Source of the DNA: Parasulfuritortus sp036391875
GTDB lineage: Bacteria; Pseudomonadota; Gammaproteobacteria; Burkholderiales; Thiobacillaceae
Assembly (NCBI GenBank): GCA_036391875.1
Contig: DASVZA010000019.1
Location: 31,885 to 95,884 of the forward strand
DNA: 64,000 bases
Reading direction: 5' to 3'
This document shows positions 8,962 through 18,988 of this stretch, one piece after another. Positions within the stretch are counted from its first letter, which is position 1. The number at the start of each line of letters is the position of its first letter. The notes beneath the pieces were generated by a model. That model was not told the DNA's origin. It made no database searches and saw only the letters and a program-made list of their open reading frames with translations. Position numbers and translations under genes: made by a program.

Positions 8962-9020
8962 GCGAAATGATAGAGGAAGCGGCCGCCCAAGCCCATACCA
9001 CGCTTGGGGTAGAAACCCGC

Positions 9021-9302
9021 TCAGTCTTCGTCGTCTTCGTCCGCCATGCGGCGGCGGGGCGTGGTCTTGGGGTCGGCGACGATGCCGCGGTAGATCTCGA
9101 TCCGGTCGCCGGGCTGCAGCGGCGCATCCAACTTGGCCAGCTTGCCGAAGATGCCGACCGTCTGTGCGGTCAGGTCGAGGTCCGGGAACTGGCGCAGGAT
9201 GCCGGAACGGATGATGGCCTGCTCGACCGTGCTGTCGTCGGGCACTTCGATGCGCAGCCAGAGCTGGTTGGCGGGTTCGGAATAGGCGACGGAGATCTGC
9301 AT
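9021..9302 (-). CDS. rnfH: RnfH family protein
   Basis: Small ubiquitin-fold (beta-grasp) protein of 93 residues with the family pattern ISVAYSEPANQLWLRIEVP and RIEIYRGIVADPK. The charged tail RRRMADEDDED is typical. RnfH is often the last gene of nif-linked rnf operons; its biochemical role is not settled. Start 10 bases after rnfE. Confidence 0.9.
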   Translation of the reverse strand: MQISVAYSEPANQLWLRIEVPDDSTVEQAIIRSGILRQFPDLDLTAQTVGIFGKLAKLDAPLQPGDRIEIYRGIVADPKTTPRRRMADEDDED

Positions 9303-9312
9303 GGTCGACTCC

Positions 9313-9987
9313 TCAGGCCGCGGCCGGTTCGGCGTCCGGTACGCGCGCGGCGCGCTCGGCCAGTCTGCGGTCGAGTACCCGCTTGCCGGCCAGCAGGAAA
9401 CCCAGCACCAGGAAACCGCCCGGCGGCAGGATCATCAGCAGATAGCCCTTGTAGTGCGGGATCACCGTCGTCTCCAGGAAGGCAAAGGCATGGCCCAGCA
9501 GCAGATGGGCGTTGGCGAACAGCGTGCCGGCGCCGATCAGTTCGCGGATACCGCCGATCAGGGTCAGCGCGAAGGTGAAGCCGAGGCCCATCATCAGGCC
9601 GTCCATGGTGGCCGGGCCGACCTGCTGCTTGCCGGCGAAGGCCTCGGCCCGGCCGAGCACCGCGCAGTTGGCGACGATCAGGGCGATGTAGAGGCCGAGC
9701 ACCTTGTACAGGTCGTGGGCGTAGGCATCGAGGCCGACATCGACCAGGGTCACCAGCGAGGCGATCAGGACGATGTAGGCCGGGATGCGCACTTCCGCCG
9801 GAATCAGGTGGCGCACCGAGGAGATGATGGCATTCGATGCAGTCAGCACGAAGGCCGTGGCCAAGCCCATGCCGAGGCCGTTGGTGGCCGAGCTGGTCAC
9901 CGCCATGGTCGGGCACATGCCCAGGATCTGGGCGAACACGATGTTGTTGTCCCACAGGCCGTCGCGGGTGATCTTGGCGTAGCTCAT
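9313..9987 (-). CDS. rnfE: Rnf electron transport complex subunit E
   Basis: Integral membrane subunit with six predicted helices, 224 residues. The N-terminal block DGLWDNNIVFAQILGMCPT is characteristic, and the Cys there belongs to the pair of Cys shared by RnfA and RnfE that carries an intramembrane iron-sulfur site. The start overlaps the rnfG stop by ATGA, so translation is coupled. Confidence 0.95.
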   Translation of the reverse strand: MSYAKITRDGLWDNNIVFAQILGMCPTMAVTSSATNGLGMGLATAFVLTASNAIISSVRHLIPAEVRIPAYIVLIASLVTLVDVGLDAYAHDLYKVLGLYIALIVANCAVLGRAEAFAGKQQVGPATMDGLMMGLGFTFALTLIGGIRELIGAGTLFANAHLLLGHAFAFLETTVIPHYKGYLLMILPPGGFLVLGFLLAGKRVLDRRLAERAARVPDAEPAAA

Positions 9988-10619
9988 GATTTTTCTCCGT
10001 TGGCGGGCTGGCCGTCATCCAGCAGCTTGCCCTTCTCGCGGGCGAAGAATTCCAGCCCGCCCTTGACCGACTTCACCACCGCGCGCGGCGTGATGGTGGC
10101 GCCGGCGAACTGGTCGAACACGCCGCCGTCCTTCTTCACCGCGAACTTGTCGGCCGGCGGGTTGCCCAGATACTTGCCGTCGAAGGCATAGATCCAGTTC
10201 GTCTTGGACGGCTCGACCTTGTCGCCCAGGCCCGGCGTCTCCTTGTGCTGGATGACGCGCACGCCCAGGATGCGGCCGTCGCGGTCGACGCCCATCATGC
10301 TGACCACCGGCCCGGCGTAGCCGATGGCCGAGACCTGGAACACCACGGCCTCGACCTTGCCGGCCCTGCGGGCGCGGTAGACGGTGAGGGGCGTGCCGTC
10401 CGGGCCGGGCAGGCTGACCGTATCCTTGAGCAGGTCGTTGTCGTACTGGCCGGGCAGCACCTGGGTCAGCGACTGCTTCATGTCGCGTTCCTTGGCCGCT
10501 TCGATGACGTCCTTGGTGGCGTGGTCGGCCAGGGCCAGCGCGCCGCCGGTGACCATGGTCACCGCGGCCAGGAGCATGCCCTGGTAGGCCAGCTTGCCGC
10601 GCAGCGAATCCAGTCCCAT
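9984..10619 (-). CDS. rnfG: Rnf electron transport complex subunit G (flavoprotein)
   Basis: One N-terminal helix (about residues 11-31) and a periplasmic FMN domain. FMN is attached covalently to the Thr of the family motif seen here as AGATITPRAV. The upstream frame continues into rnfD; I took ATG 10619, just past the rnfD stop, giving 211 residues starting MGLDSLRGKL. Overlaps rnfE by 4 bases. Confidence 0.94.
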   Translation of the reverse strand: MGLDSLRGKLAYQGMLLAAVTMVTGGALALADHATKDVIEAAKERDMKQSLTQVLPGQYDNDLLKDTVSLPGPDGTPLTVYRARRAGKVEAVVFQVSAIGYAGPVVSMMGVDRDGRILGVRVIQHKETPGLGDKVEPSKTNWIYAFDGKYLGNPPADKFAVKKDGGVFDQFAGATITPRAVVKSVKGGLEFFAREKGKLLDDGQPANGEKS

Positions 10620-10620
10620 C

Positions 10621-11685
10621 TCAGGCCCCCTTCTCGGCCGGCAGCGCATCGCCCTTGCGGGTGCGGCCGTAGATGCGCGGCTTGACGTAGCGGTCGATGA
10701 TCGGCGTCAGCGCGTTCATGATCATGACGGCGAAGGCGACCCCCTCGGGATAGCCGCCCCAGGTGCGAATCAGCCAGGTCAGCAGGCCGCACAGGAAGCC
10801 GAACAGGAGCATGCCGGCGTTGGTGTTGGGCGAGGTGACCGGGTCGGTGACAATGAAGAAGGCGCCCAACATGAGACCGCCCGAGAGCAGGTGGGGCAGC
10901 ACACCGAGAAAGTGGGCCGGGGCGATGGCATGGGCGATCAGGGCTGGCAGGGCGACACCGAGCATCATGGCGACGGGGCCGTGCCAGGTGATGATGCGCC
11001 GCGCCATCAGGAACAGGCCGCCGGCGACCAGGAACAGGGCCGAGGTCTCGCCCAGGCTGCCGGGGCGGCTGCCCGCGACATCGCTGTCGGTGAAGAAGCC
11101 CGGCAGGCTGTGCAGCAGGTCGATGCCCCGGGTGAACTCGGTCTTGACGTGGCCGAGCAGGGTGGCGCTGGACATGGCGTCCCAGTGGGCGCCGCCGAAG
11201 GTGATGGCCCAGGCGTCCATGAAGCCGGGCGCATTGGCACCGGTGATCGGCATGGGCGAGGTCCACAGCGTCATGTCGACCGGGAACGAGATCAGCAGCA
11301 TCACCCGCGCCGCCATGGCCGGGTTGAACACGTTCTGGCCCAGGCCGCCGAACACCTGTTTGGCGATGATCACCGCGAACAAGGCGCCGACCGCCCCCAC
11401 CCACCACTGCGCGTAGGGCGGCAGCGACAGGGCCAGCAGCCAGGCGGTGAGCATGGCCGAACCATCCATCAGGGCCGGCTTGGCGTCGAGGCCGCGGATG
11501 CGCAGGACGAAGCCTTCGGCCAAGAGCGCGGTCAGCACCGTGACCGACCAGAGGAAGATCGCCGGCCAGCCGTACAGCCAGAAACCGTAGAGGGTGGCAG
11601 GCACCAGGGCCGCCATCACGGTGGCCATGATCCTGCCGACGCTGACCGGGGCGTGGGCGTGGGGGGAGTGGGCGATTTGGCTCAT
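10621..11685 (-). CDS. rnfD: Rnf electron transport complex subunit D
   Basis: Multi-helix membrane protein of 354 residues, homologous to NqrB. The flavinylation motif is present as SSATLLGH (about residues 172-179). RnfD is thought to couple electron flow to ion transport. The ATG overlaps the rnfC stop by ATGA and the stop is one base from the rnfG start. Confidence 0.95.
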   Translation of the reverse strand: MSQIAHSPHAHAPVSVGRIMATVMAALVPATLYGFWLYGWPAIFLWSVTVLTALLAEGFVLRIRGLDAKPALMDGSAMLTAWLLALSLPPYAQWWVGAVGALFAVIIAKQVFGGLGQNVFNPAMAARVMLLISFPVDMTLWTSPMPITGANAPGFMDAWAITFGGAHWDAMSSATLLGHVKTEFTRGIDLLHSLPGFFTDSDVAGSRPGSLGETSALFLVAGGLFLMARRIITWHGPVAMMLGVALPALIAHAIAPAHFLGVLPHLLSGGLMLGAFFIVTDPVTSPNTNAGMLLFGFLCGLLTWLIRTWGGYPEGVAFAVMIMNALTPIIDRYVKPRIYGRTRKGDALPAEKGA

Positions 11686-13190
11686 GCCGGTGTGCTCTCT
11701 TGTTGGGCGGCCGCGGCGGCTTCGGCCGCCGCCTTCTTGGCCGCCTCCTGGGCCGCCTTCCTGGCGGCACGTTGGCGGGCGGCCTCCTCGCGTTCGCGGG
11801 CGATGCGCTCCATGCGCTCGGTGCGCGCCTCGGCCAGCTTCCTGGTGCCTTCCTGCTTCAGCTTGGCGCGCTCCTTGGCGGCCAGCTCGCCCTTGGCATA
11901 GTTGAAGTAGTGCACCAGCGGGATGTGGGCCGGACAGACGTAGGAGCAGGAGCCGCAGGCGATGCAGTCCTTGAGGCCGATATCGACCGAGGCGGCGAGG
12001 TCGCCGACCCGGATCTGGGCCGCCATCTCCAGCGGCAGCAGGCCGACCGGACAGGCGCGGACGCAGGTCGAGCAGCGGATGCAGGGCGACGGCACCGGCT
12101 GGCCGATCTCCTTGTGGGTCAGCGCCAGGACGCCGCTGGTGCCTTTCACCACCGGGATGTTCGGATTGGGCATCTCGTGGCCCATCATCGGGCCGCCCAT
12201 GACCATCCGGGCCGGCACCTCAGCGTAGCCGCCGCAGTAGTCGAACAGGGCCTGGGCCGGCGCGCCGAGCGGCACCTCCAGGTTGCACGGGATCTTGACC
12301 GCGGCGCCGCTCACCGTGACCAGGCGGGCGATCAGCGGCCGGCCCAGGACGACGGCCTCGTGCACGGCATAGGCGGTGGCGACGTTGTGCACCAGCACGC
12401 CGATGTCGGACGAGCGGCCGCCGGCTGGCACTTCCTTGCCGATCAAAGCGCGGGTCATCTGCTTGTCCCAGCCCATGGGATACATGGCCGGCACGGCGAT
12501 CACCTGCACCGCGCTGCCCTTGGCCGCCTCGCGCATGGCGGCGATGGCCTCGGGCTTGTTGTCCTCGATCCCGACCAGGGCCTCCCGGCAGCCCACGGCG
12601 CGCTGGATCAGGCGGATGCCGGAGACAATCTCGGCCGCCCGCTCGCGCATGATGCGGTCGTCGCAGGTCAGGTAGGGTTCGCATTCGCCGCCGTTGATGA
12701 TCAGCGTCTGCACGCCGGTCTTGCGGCTGATGTTGAGCTTCACCGCCGACGGGAAGGCCGCGCCGCCCAGGCCGACGATGCCGGCGGCGGCCACCCGCTC
12801 GGCGATTGCCTCGGGCGCCAACTCATACGGATCGGCCGGCACGTCCAGCTCGGCCCAGCAATCCTCGCCGTCCGGAACGAGGGTGATGGTGGGCATCGGC
12901 AGACCGGACGGATGGGGCGCCGGATAATCGCCTACCGCGACCACCCGGCCCGAGGTCGGCGCATGCACCGGCGCCGAGATGTTGCCCTGGCCGGCGGCGA
13001 TGAGCTGGCCCTTTAGCACCCTGTCGCCGACCTGGACCACCGGGCTAGCCGGCGCGCCGACGTGCTGCTGCAGGCAGACGAACAACTGTTCCGGCATCGG
13101 CAGGATGCGGATCGGCCGGTCGGCGGACAGGTCCTTGCGGCCGTCCGGATGGACGCCGCCCTGGGGCTTGAAGCGGGAGAACAGTTTCAT
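11682..13190 (-). CDS. rnfC: Rnf electron transport complex subunit C
   Basis: Peripheral NADH/ferredoxin-side subunit of 502 residues. It has a biotinyl-lipoyl-like N-terminal part (QGNISAPVHAPTSG), a NqrF/FMN-type Rossmann region (GLGGAAFPSAVKL, NGGECEPYL) and two 4Fe-4S motifs, CIRCSTCVRACP and CIACGSCSYVCP. The C-terminal 60 residues are a Lys/Arg/Ala-rich helix ending in an alanine run, a variable RnfC extension. ATG 13190 overlaps the rnfB stop (ATGA). Confidence 0.96.
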   Translation of the reverse strand: MKLFSRFKPQGGVHPDGRKDLSADRPIRILPMPEQLFVCLQQHVGAPASPVVQVGDRVLKGQLIAAGQGNISAPVHAPTSGRVVAVGDYPAPHPSGLPMPTITLVPDGEDCWAELDVPADPYELAPEAIAERVAAAGIVGLGGAAFPSAVKLNISRKTGVQTLIINGGECEPYLTCDDRIMRERAAEIVSGIRLIQRAVGCREALVGIEDNKPEAIAAMREAAKGSAVQVIAVPAMYPMGWDKQMTRALIGKEVPAGGRSSDIGVLVHNVATAYAVHEAVVLGRPLIARLVTVSGAAVKIPCNLEVPLGAPAQALFDYCGGYAEVPARMVMGGPMMGHEMPNPNIPVVKGTSGVLALTHKEIGQPVPSPCIRCSTCVRACPVGLLPLEMAAQIRVGDLAASVDIGLKDCIACGSCSYVCPAHIPLVHYFNYAKGELAAKERAKLKQEGTRKLAEARTERMERIAREREEAARQRAARKAAQEAAKKAAAEAAAAAQQESTPA

Positions 13191-13723
13191 GCCGCCAACC
13201 TCTCTTCCGGTTTTTCCCAGTACCAGGACTGCAGCGTCACCGGCACCGGCCGCAACAGGATGGCCTCGGTCGGGCAGGCGTCGACGCACTTGCCGCAGGC
13301 CGTGCAGGCCTCGCGGAACACGTTGTGGATGTGCTTGGCCGCGCCCAGGATGGCGTCGGTCGGGCAGACCTTGAAGCAGCGGGTGCAGCCGATGCACAGT
13401 TCCTCGCGCACCTCGGCCACGGTCGGGCCGCTGTCCTTGACGCCGGACATGTCGACCTCGACGCCCAGCTTGGCGGCCAGGGCGGCGACCACGTCACGGC
13501 CACCCGGCGGGCAGAGGGTCACCGGCGCGCTGCCCGAGGCCAGCGCCTCGGCGGCGCCGGCGCAGCCCGGGAAGCCGCACTGGCCGCATTGCGAACCGGG
13601 CAGGATGGCCTGGATCTCCTCGACCAGGGGATTGCCCTCGACCGCCAGGCGGCGGGCGGCAACGCCGAGGAACAGGCCGAGCAGGAGGCCGAGGGTGGTG
13701 AGGCTGGCGACGGCGATGAGCAT
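13187..13723 (-). CDS. rnfB: Rnf electron transport complex subunit B (ferredoxin)
   Basis: N-terminal membrane anchor, then the Fe-S (PSP) domain motif CGQCGFPGC, then two bacterial 4Fe-4S motifs CIGCTRCFKVCP and CTACGKCVDACP. It passes electrons between RnfC and the membrane subunits or to ferredoxin. 178 residues, 12 bases after rnfA. Confidence 0.96.
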   Translation of the reverse strand: MLIAVASLTTLGLLLGLFLGVAARRLAVEGNPLVEEIQAILPGSQCGQCGFPGCAGAAEALASGSAPVTLCPPGGRDVVAALAAKLGVEVDMSGVKDSGPTVAEVREELCIGCTRCFKVCPTDAILGAAKHIHNVFREACTACGKCVDACPTEAILLRPVPVTLQSWYWEKPEERLAA

Positions 13724-13735
13724 GGTTCTTCTCTC

Positions 13736-14317
13736 CTAATGACCGGCCAGACCGGCGAAGCCCATGAAGGCCAGGGCGAGCAGGCTGGCGGTGACGAATG
13801 CGATGGGGCTGCCGGAGAAGGCGGCCGGCACGCGGGCCAGGGCGAGCCGCTCGCGCAGGCCGGCGAACAGCGCCAGCACCATGGAAAAGCCGACGGCGGA
13901 ACCGAAGCCGTACAGCAGGCTGATGATGAAGGGCTGGTGCTCCTGGGTGGAGATCAGCGGCACCCCCAGCACGGCGCAGTTGGTGGTGATCAAGGGCAGG
14001 TAGATGCCCAGCACCTGGTACAGCGCGGGGTTGGTCTTGCGCACCACCATCTCGGTGAACTGGACCACCGAAGCGATCACCAGGATGTAGACCAGGATGC
14101 GCAGATAGGTCAGGCCGAGCGGCGCCAGCAGCCAGTTCTCCAGCAGCCAGCAGGAAGCCGAAGCCATGGTCATGACGAAGGTGGTGGCCAGGCCCATGCT
14201 GACGGCCGTGTCGACCTTCTTCGAGATGCCGATGAACGGACACAGCCCCAGGAATTTCACCAGGACGACGTTGTTCACCAACGCGGTGGAAAGCAGCAGC
14301 AGCAGATATTGGGTCAT
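13736..14317 (-). CDS. rnfA: Rnf electron transport complex subunit A
   Basis: Membrane subunit with six predicted helices, 193 residues, exactly the family length. The block NNVVLVKFLGLCPFIGIS matches RnfA/NqrE, with the Cys of the intramembrane iron-sulfur site. Two ATGs compete; AGGAGG lies nine bases before 14317 but only three before 14323, so I chose 14317. First gene of rnfABCDGEH, facing away from nifLA, with a sigma-54 promoter and NifA site upstream. Confidence 0.95.
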   Translation of the reverse strand: MTQYLLLLLSTALVNNVVLVKFLGLCPFIGISKKVDTAVSMGLATTFVMTMASASCWLLENWLLAPLGLTYLRILVYILVIASVVQFTEMVVRKTNPALYQVLGIYLPLITTNCAVLGVPLISTQEHQPFIISLLYGFGSAVGFSMVLALFAGLRERLALARVPAAFSGSPIAFVTASLLALAFMGFAGLAGH

Positions 14318-14343
14318 GGACATGAGCCTCCTGCACAGCCAAC

Positions 14344-14359
14344 AGCATTCGCCATGCCA
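14344..14359 (-). promoter_or_regulatory. sigma-54 promoter of rnfA
   Basis: On the minus strand the sequence reads TGGCAT-GGCGA-ATGC, against the consensus TGGCAC-N5-TTGC with GG and GC exactly ten bases apart. The expected start of transcription is about 16 bases before the rnfA ATG. The NifA site at 14464-14479 lies about 130-145 bases upstream of that point, a normal distance. Confidence 0.75.
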
Positions 14360-14463
14360 GACTGCCGCCCAATTGCGCGACACGGAAAAACAAGGGTTTG
14401 CGCTCACCGGCCCCAATCTGGTGCATCCATGCCTTGTCGCGGTACAGCCACTGCCCAAGCCCC

Positions 14464-14479
14464 TGTCGCAAAAGCGACA
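14464..14479. promoter_or_regulatory. NifA upstream activator site between rnfA and nifL
   Basis: Exact TGT-N10-ACA, with the wider dyad TGTCGC...GCGACA. It lies in the divergent region and is well placed for the rnfA sigma-54 promoter. It could also serve the weaker sigma-54-like box ahead of nifL. Confidence 0.75.
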
Positions 14480-14520
14480 AGAACATCGGGCACGTGCAGC
14501 CTGAAGCCGACTTTCCTTGC

Positions 14521-14536
14521 CGGCATGGCAGTTGCT
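14521..14536 (+). promoter_or_regulatory. possible sigma-54 promoter ahead of nifL
   Basis: CGGCAT-GGCAG-TTGC keeps GG and GC ten bases apart and a perfect TTGC, but the -24 element has two mismatches. The expected start is about 25 bases before the nifL ATG. It would allow autoactivation by NifA or activation by NtrC. No convincing sigma-70 promoter was seen nearby. Confidence 0.4.
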
Positions 14537-14571
14537 TCTATCAGTCCAACACTACTGATTTGAGCGTACTC

Positions 14572-16083
14572 ATGAGCGAGTCGAAGCCGACCGAAACGAC
14601 GGTCCCCCTGGATATCTTCAGGCAAGTGGTGGAACAGGCCGCCCTGGCCATTTCCATCACCGATGCACAGGCCCACATCCTGTACAGCAACCCCTCATTC
14701 CAGCGGGTCACCGGTTACAACGCGGACGAGATCGCGGGCAACAACGAATCCATCCTGTCCTACAAGGTCACGCCCAAGATCGTCTACGAGACCATGTGGG
14801 CGCAGCTGTTGAGGCAACGGCCGTGGAACGGCCTGCTGGTCAACCGGCGCAAGGACGGCAGCCGCTACTTGGCCGACCTGACCATCACCCCGGTGGTCGA
14901 CGACGCGGGCAAGACCTCCCATTACCTGGGCATGCACCGCGACGTCACCGAGGTGCACCGTCTCGAACGCCAGGTCCAGAACCAGAAGACCCTGATCGAA
15001 TCGGTGGTCGATGCCGCGCCGGTCGCCATCGTCATGCTCGACGAGTCGGAGAAGGTGATCCTCGACAACCAGGAGTACAAGAAGCTGATCGGCGAGCTCG
15101 GCCGCGAACCCGCCGCGATTCTGCTGGAGGCCCTGCACTCCAGCCTGGGCGCGGAATACGACCTCGCCCGGCAAAGCGGCCGCGGCTTCGTCGGCCGCGA
15201 GGTGCGCCACGTGCCCGACGGCCGCAAGACGAGCTGGTTCAGCTGCTCCGGCTCCTGGATCGAGGAGCAGGACAGCAGCGCCGACGCCTTCTACGAACCG
15301 GCCCGACGGCAATACATGTTGCTGGTCATTCAGGACATCACGGCCCTTAAGGAGCAGCAGGAGGCGATCCGGGTCACCGCCCTGCGCGCCATGCTGGCCG
15401 AGCAGGAGCGCATCCAGGGCCTGCGCGAGGCCCTGTCCGGCGCCGTCTTCCAATTGCAGGCGCCGTTCAACATGCTGGCCGCGGCGGTGCGCATGCTGGA
15501 ACGGCAGAACGGCGGCGGCCCGGCCGACACGCTCACCACCAGCCTGGAGGCGGCGCTGGCCAAGGGCAACGAGACCCTGGACGCGCTGCGCACCTGCATC
15601 CCCTGCCAGGCTGAGGAGACCGAGACCCTGGTCGACCTGAACGCCATGCTGAAGGACCTGCTGCGCCTGGTCACGCCGCGCCTGCTGGCCGACGGCATCA
15701 CCGTCGAATGGCAGCCGGCCGGCGCACTGCCGCTCGTCCCCGGCCGCCCTACCCGGCTGGCCAGCCTGTTCAAGGCCCTGCTGGAAAACGCCCTCGACGC
15801 CGTCCACGAAAGCCGCGGCGAGCGCCGAGAGCTGAAGGTCTCCACGCTCGACCATCCGGACCGGGTCGAGATCCTGATCGAGGACAGCGGACCGGGCATC
15901 CTGCCGGAATGGCGCTACAAGGTATTCGAACCGTTTTTCACCACCAAGGGCGCGGAGCGCCAACACATCGGCATGGGCCTGACCGTGGCCCAGGAGGTCG
16001 CCACCGGCCACGGCGGACTGATCGAACTCGACAACGCGCCGGGCGGCGGCTGCCGCGCCCGCGTCCAACTGCCGACTGCGTGA
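14572..16083 (+). CDS. nifL: nitrogen fixation regulatory flavoprotein NifL
   Basis: Redox and nitrogen sensor that binds and inhibits NifA. An N-terminal PAS domain (about 15-130, expected to carry FAD), a second PAS domain (about 145-270), a helical region, and a C-terminal GHKL ATP-binding domain (LLENALDAV, EDSGPGI, GMGLTVAQEV). The region equivalent to the kinase H-box (REALSGAVFQLQAPFNML) has no histidine, as expected for NifL, which works by protein contact. ATG 14572 was chosen because the PAS domain begins soon after. 503 residues. Seven bases separate it from nifA. Confidence 0.92.
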   Translation: MSESKPTETTVPLDIFRQVVEQAALAISITDAQAHILYSNPSFQRVTGYNADEIAGNNESILSYKVTPKIVYETMWAQLLRQRPWNGLLVNRRKDGSRYLADLTITPVVDDAGKTSHYLGMHRDVTEVHRLERQVQNQKTLIESVVDAAPVAIVMLDESEKVILDNQEYKKLIGELGREPAAILLEALHSSLGAEYDLARQSGRGFVGREVRHVPDGRKTSWFSCSGSWIEEQDSSADAFYEPARRQYMLLVIQDITALKEQQEAIRVTALRAMLAEQERIQGLREALSGAVFQLQAPFNMLAAAVRMLERQNGGGPADTLTTSLEAALAKGNETLDALRTCIPCQAEETETLVDLNAMLKDLLRLVTPRLLADGITVEWQPAGALPLVPGRPTRLASLFKALLENALDAVHESRGERRELKVSTLDHPDRVEILIEDSGPGILPEWRYKVFEPFFTTKGAERQHIGMGLTVAQEVATGHGGLIELDNAPGGGCRARVQLPTA

Positions 16084-16090
16084 GAAGACC

Positions 16091-17644
<1,554 letters not shown>

Positions 17645-17725
17645 GGGTAAATATTAGTGTTTCCGAATGAACCTTCTGCACCGACTCAAATCAACCCCTT
17701 GGGCTTACACAAAATGAGGGCTTTC

Positions 17726-18109
17726 ATGAGCAATTCCGACTCCGACAGCAGGCCATCGCGGACGGCGTTCACCATCCTGGGCGTGACCAGCAAGGGCAAG
17801 AAATTCAGGCCCAGCGACTGGAGCTGCCGCCTGGCCGGTCCCTACGGCACCGTGGTGCAGAACGTCATCCGCTACAACCCCGACGTCCAGCCGGTCAACG
17901 GCGGCGACTATCCCGGCGTCCGGGTCCAGTCGTCCGATCCGAGCGTCGCCGACTATCTCGAAGCATTTGCCAAGGCCAACGACCTGGTGATTGTCCGGGA
18001 CGAACCGGCCGATCAAGCCAGGCCCGTTCCCCCGGCGACCGGCCTCGACAAGATCGCCAGCGGCATGCAGACCGAACCCCAGGCTGAGCAGCCGGTCGAA
18101 ACCGAGTAA
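17726..18109 (+). CDS. DUF3579 family protein
   Basis: Contains the family core TAFTILGVTSKGKKFRPSDW followed by the expected conserved segment RLAGPYG. Function unknown; members are small cytoplasmic proteins. I chose ATG 17726 (TGAGGG five bases upstream) over ATG 17714 and the GTG/TTG codons further back. 127 residues with a flexible Pro/Glu-rich tail. It follows nifA by 81 bases, so co-expression is possible. Confidence 0.75.
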   Translation: MSNSDSDSRPSRTAFTILGVTSKGKKFRPSDWSCRLAGPYGTVVQNVIRYNPDVQPVNGGDYPGVRVQSSDPSVADYLEAFAKANDLVIVRDEPADQARPVPPATGLDKIASGMQTEPQAEQPVETE

Positions 18110-18182
18110 CGCATCGCTCATCCGGCAGAAAACGCTGCCGCTGGCGATTGCGTCCGGCACGCCCACCCAGCACGAGGCCGCC

Positions 18183-18506
18183 ATGATCAAGATCAGCATC
18201 CTGTACCCGAACGAACAGGCGTCACGCTTCGATTTCGCCTACTACACCGAGACCCACATGCCGATGTCGATCGGCTTCCTGAGCGCCCACCCCGGCTTTC
18301 GCGGAGTGTCGGTGGAACGGGGCCTGGGCGGTGCCCTGCCCGGCTCGGCAGCCGCCTACGTCGCGATGTGCCATTTCCTGTTCGATTCGCTCGACGATTT
18401 CATGGCCGCCTTCACGCCGCACGCCGCGGTGCTGCAAGGCGACATGGCCAATTACACGAACATCGCACCGCTCATCCAGGTCAACGAAGTCCTGATCGCC
18501 CGCTGA
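18183..18506 (+). CDS. EthD-domain protein
   Basis: 107-residue dimeric alpha/beta-barrel (ferredoxin-like) protein. Diagnostic pieces are ISILYPNE at the start, the YYTETHMPM segment with the conserved His, and the FDSLDDFMAAF block. The founding EthD is linked to ether degradation but most members have no known substrate. GAGG precedes the ATG. Lies 73 bases after the DUF3579 gene. Confidence 0.82.
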   Translation: MIKISILYPNEQASRFDFAYYTETHMPMSIGFLSAHPGFRGVSVERGLGGALPGSAAAYVAMCHFLFDSLDDFMAAFTPHAAVLQGDMANYTNIAPLIQVNEVLIAR

Positions 18507-18514
18507 CCGGGAAC

Positions 18515-18529
18515 CGCGGCAAAGCCGCG
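18515..18529 (+). terminator. short hairpin after the EthD gene
   Basis: CGCGGC-AAA-GCCGCG sits nine bases after the stop. The following bases are pyrimidine-rich but not a T-run, so termination would be weak. It marks a likely break before the GTG-start gene at 18683, whose leader is unusually A-rich (18627-18660). Confidence 0.35.
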
Positions 18530-18682
18530 CTTCCCCCTCCCCGAAACGGCAACCGGCCCTCTGCGGCAGCGGCCCGGATCGGCGCCTGTACGCCGCGCTG
18601 TGCCGCAGGCAAACGGGGTGCTAGACTTGAAAACAAAAAAAGTTCGCTTCTCTATCATCAGACAAGCTGGGAGGAACATGCC

Positions 18683-18988
18683 GTGGACACCATCGCCATC
18701 GGAAATTGGCGGCAGTCGCAAACCTGCGTGGATTACGTCGTCTACGTCCGCGACCTCCCCTCTCTCGACCACTGCCGTTGGCAAGCCATGGCGGCCCGGA
18801 TGCGTAGCCTCGGCATCTGCCAGGACACCCCCTTCGGCGTGACCACGGTCAGGGGCGCCTGGGGCTTTTTCCAGATTCCCGCGCATGGCTTTCCTGAATT
18901 GAAGGCCACCTTCTTCCAGACCAGCGAACCGACCGAGCGCAAGCGCCTGTTGACGGATATCGCCGATATCCTGGAGACGACGCGATGA
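18683..18988 (+). CDS. uncharacterised 101-residue protein
   Basis: Begins GTG (MDTIAIGNWRQSQTC) eight bases after GGGAGG; the start is decided by that site. Soluble, with two cysteines and a Trp/Phe-rich centre (RGAWGFFQIP). I recognise no family. Its stop overlaps the next ATG (ATGA), so it is translationally coupled to the three-module protein and probably works with it. An A-rich leader upstream may hold the promoter of this two- or three-gene unit. Confidence 0.7.
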   Translation: MDTIAIGNWRQSQTCVDYVVYVRDLPSLDHCRWQAMAARMRSLGICQDTPFGVTTVRGAWGFFQIPAHGFPELKATFFQTSEPTERKRLLTDIADILETTR

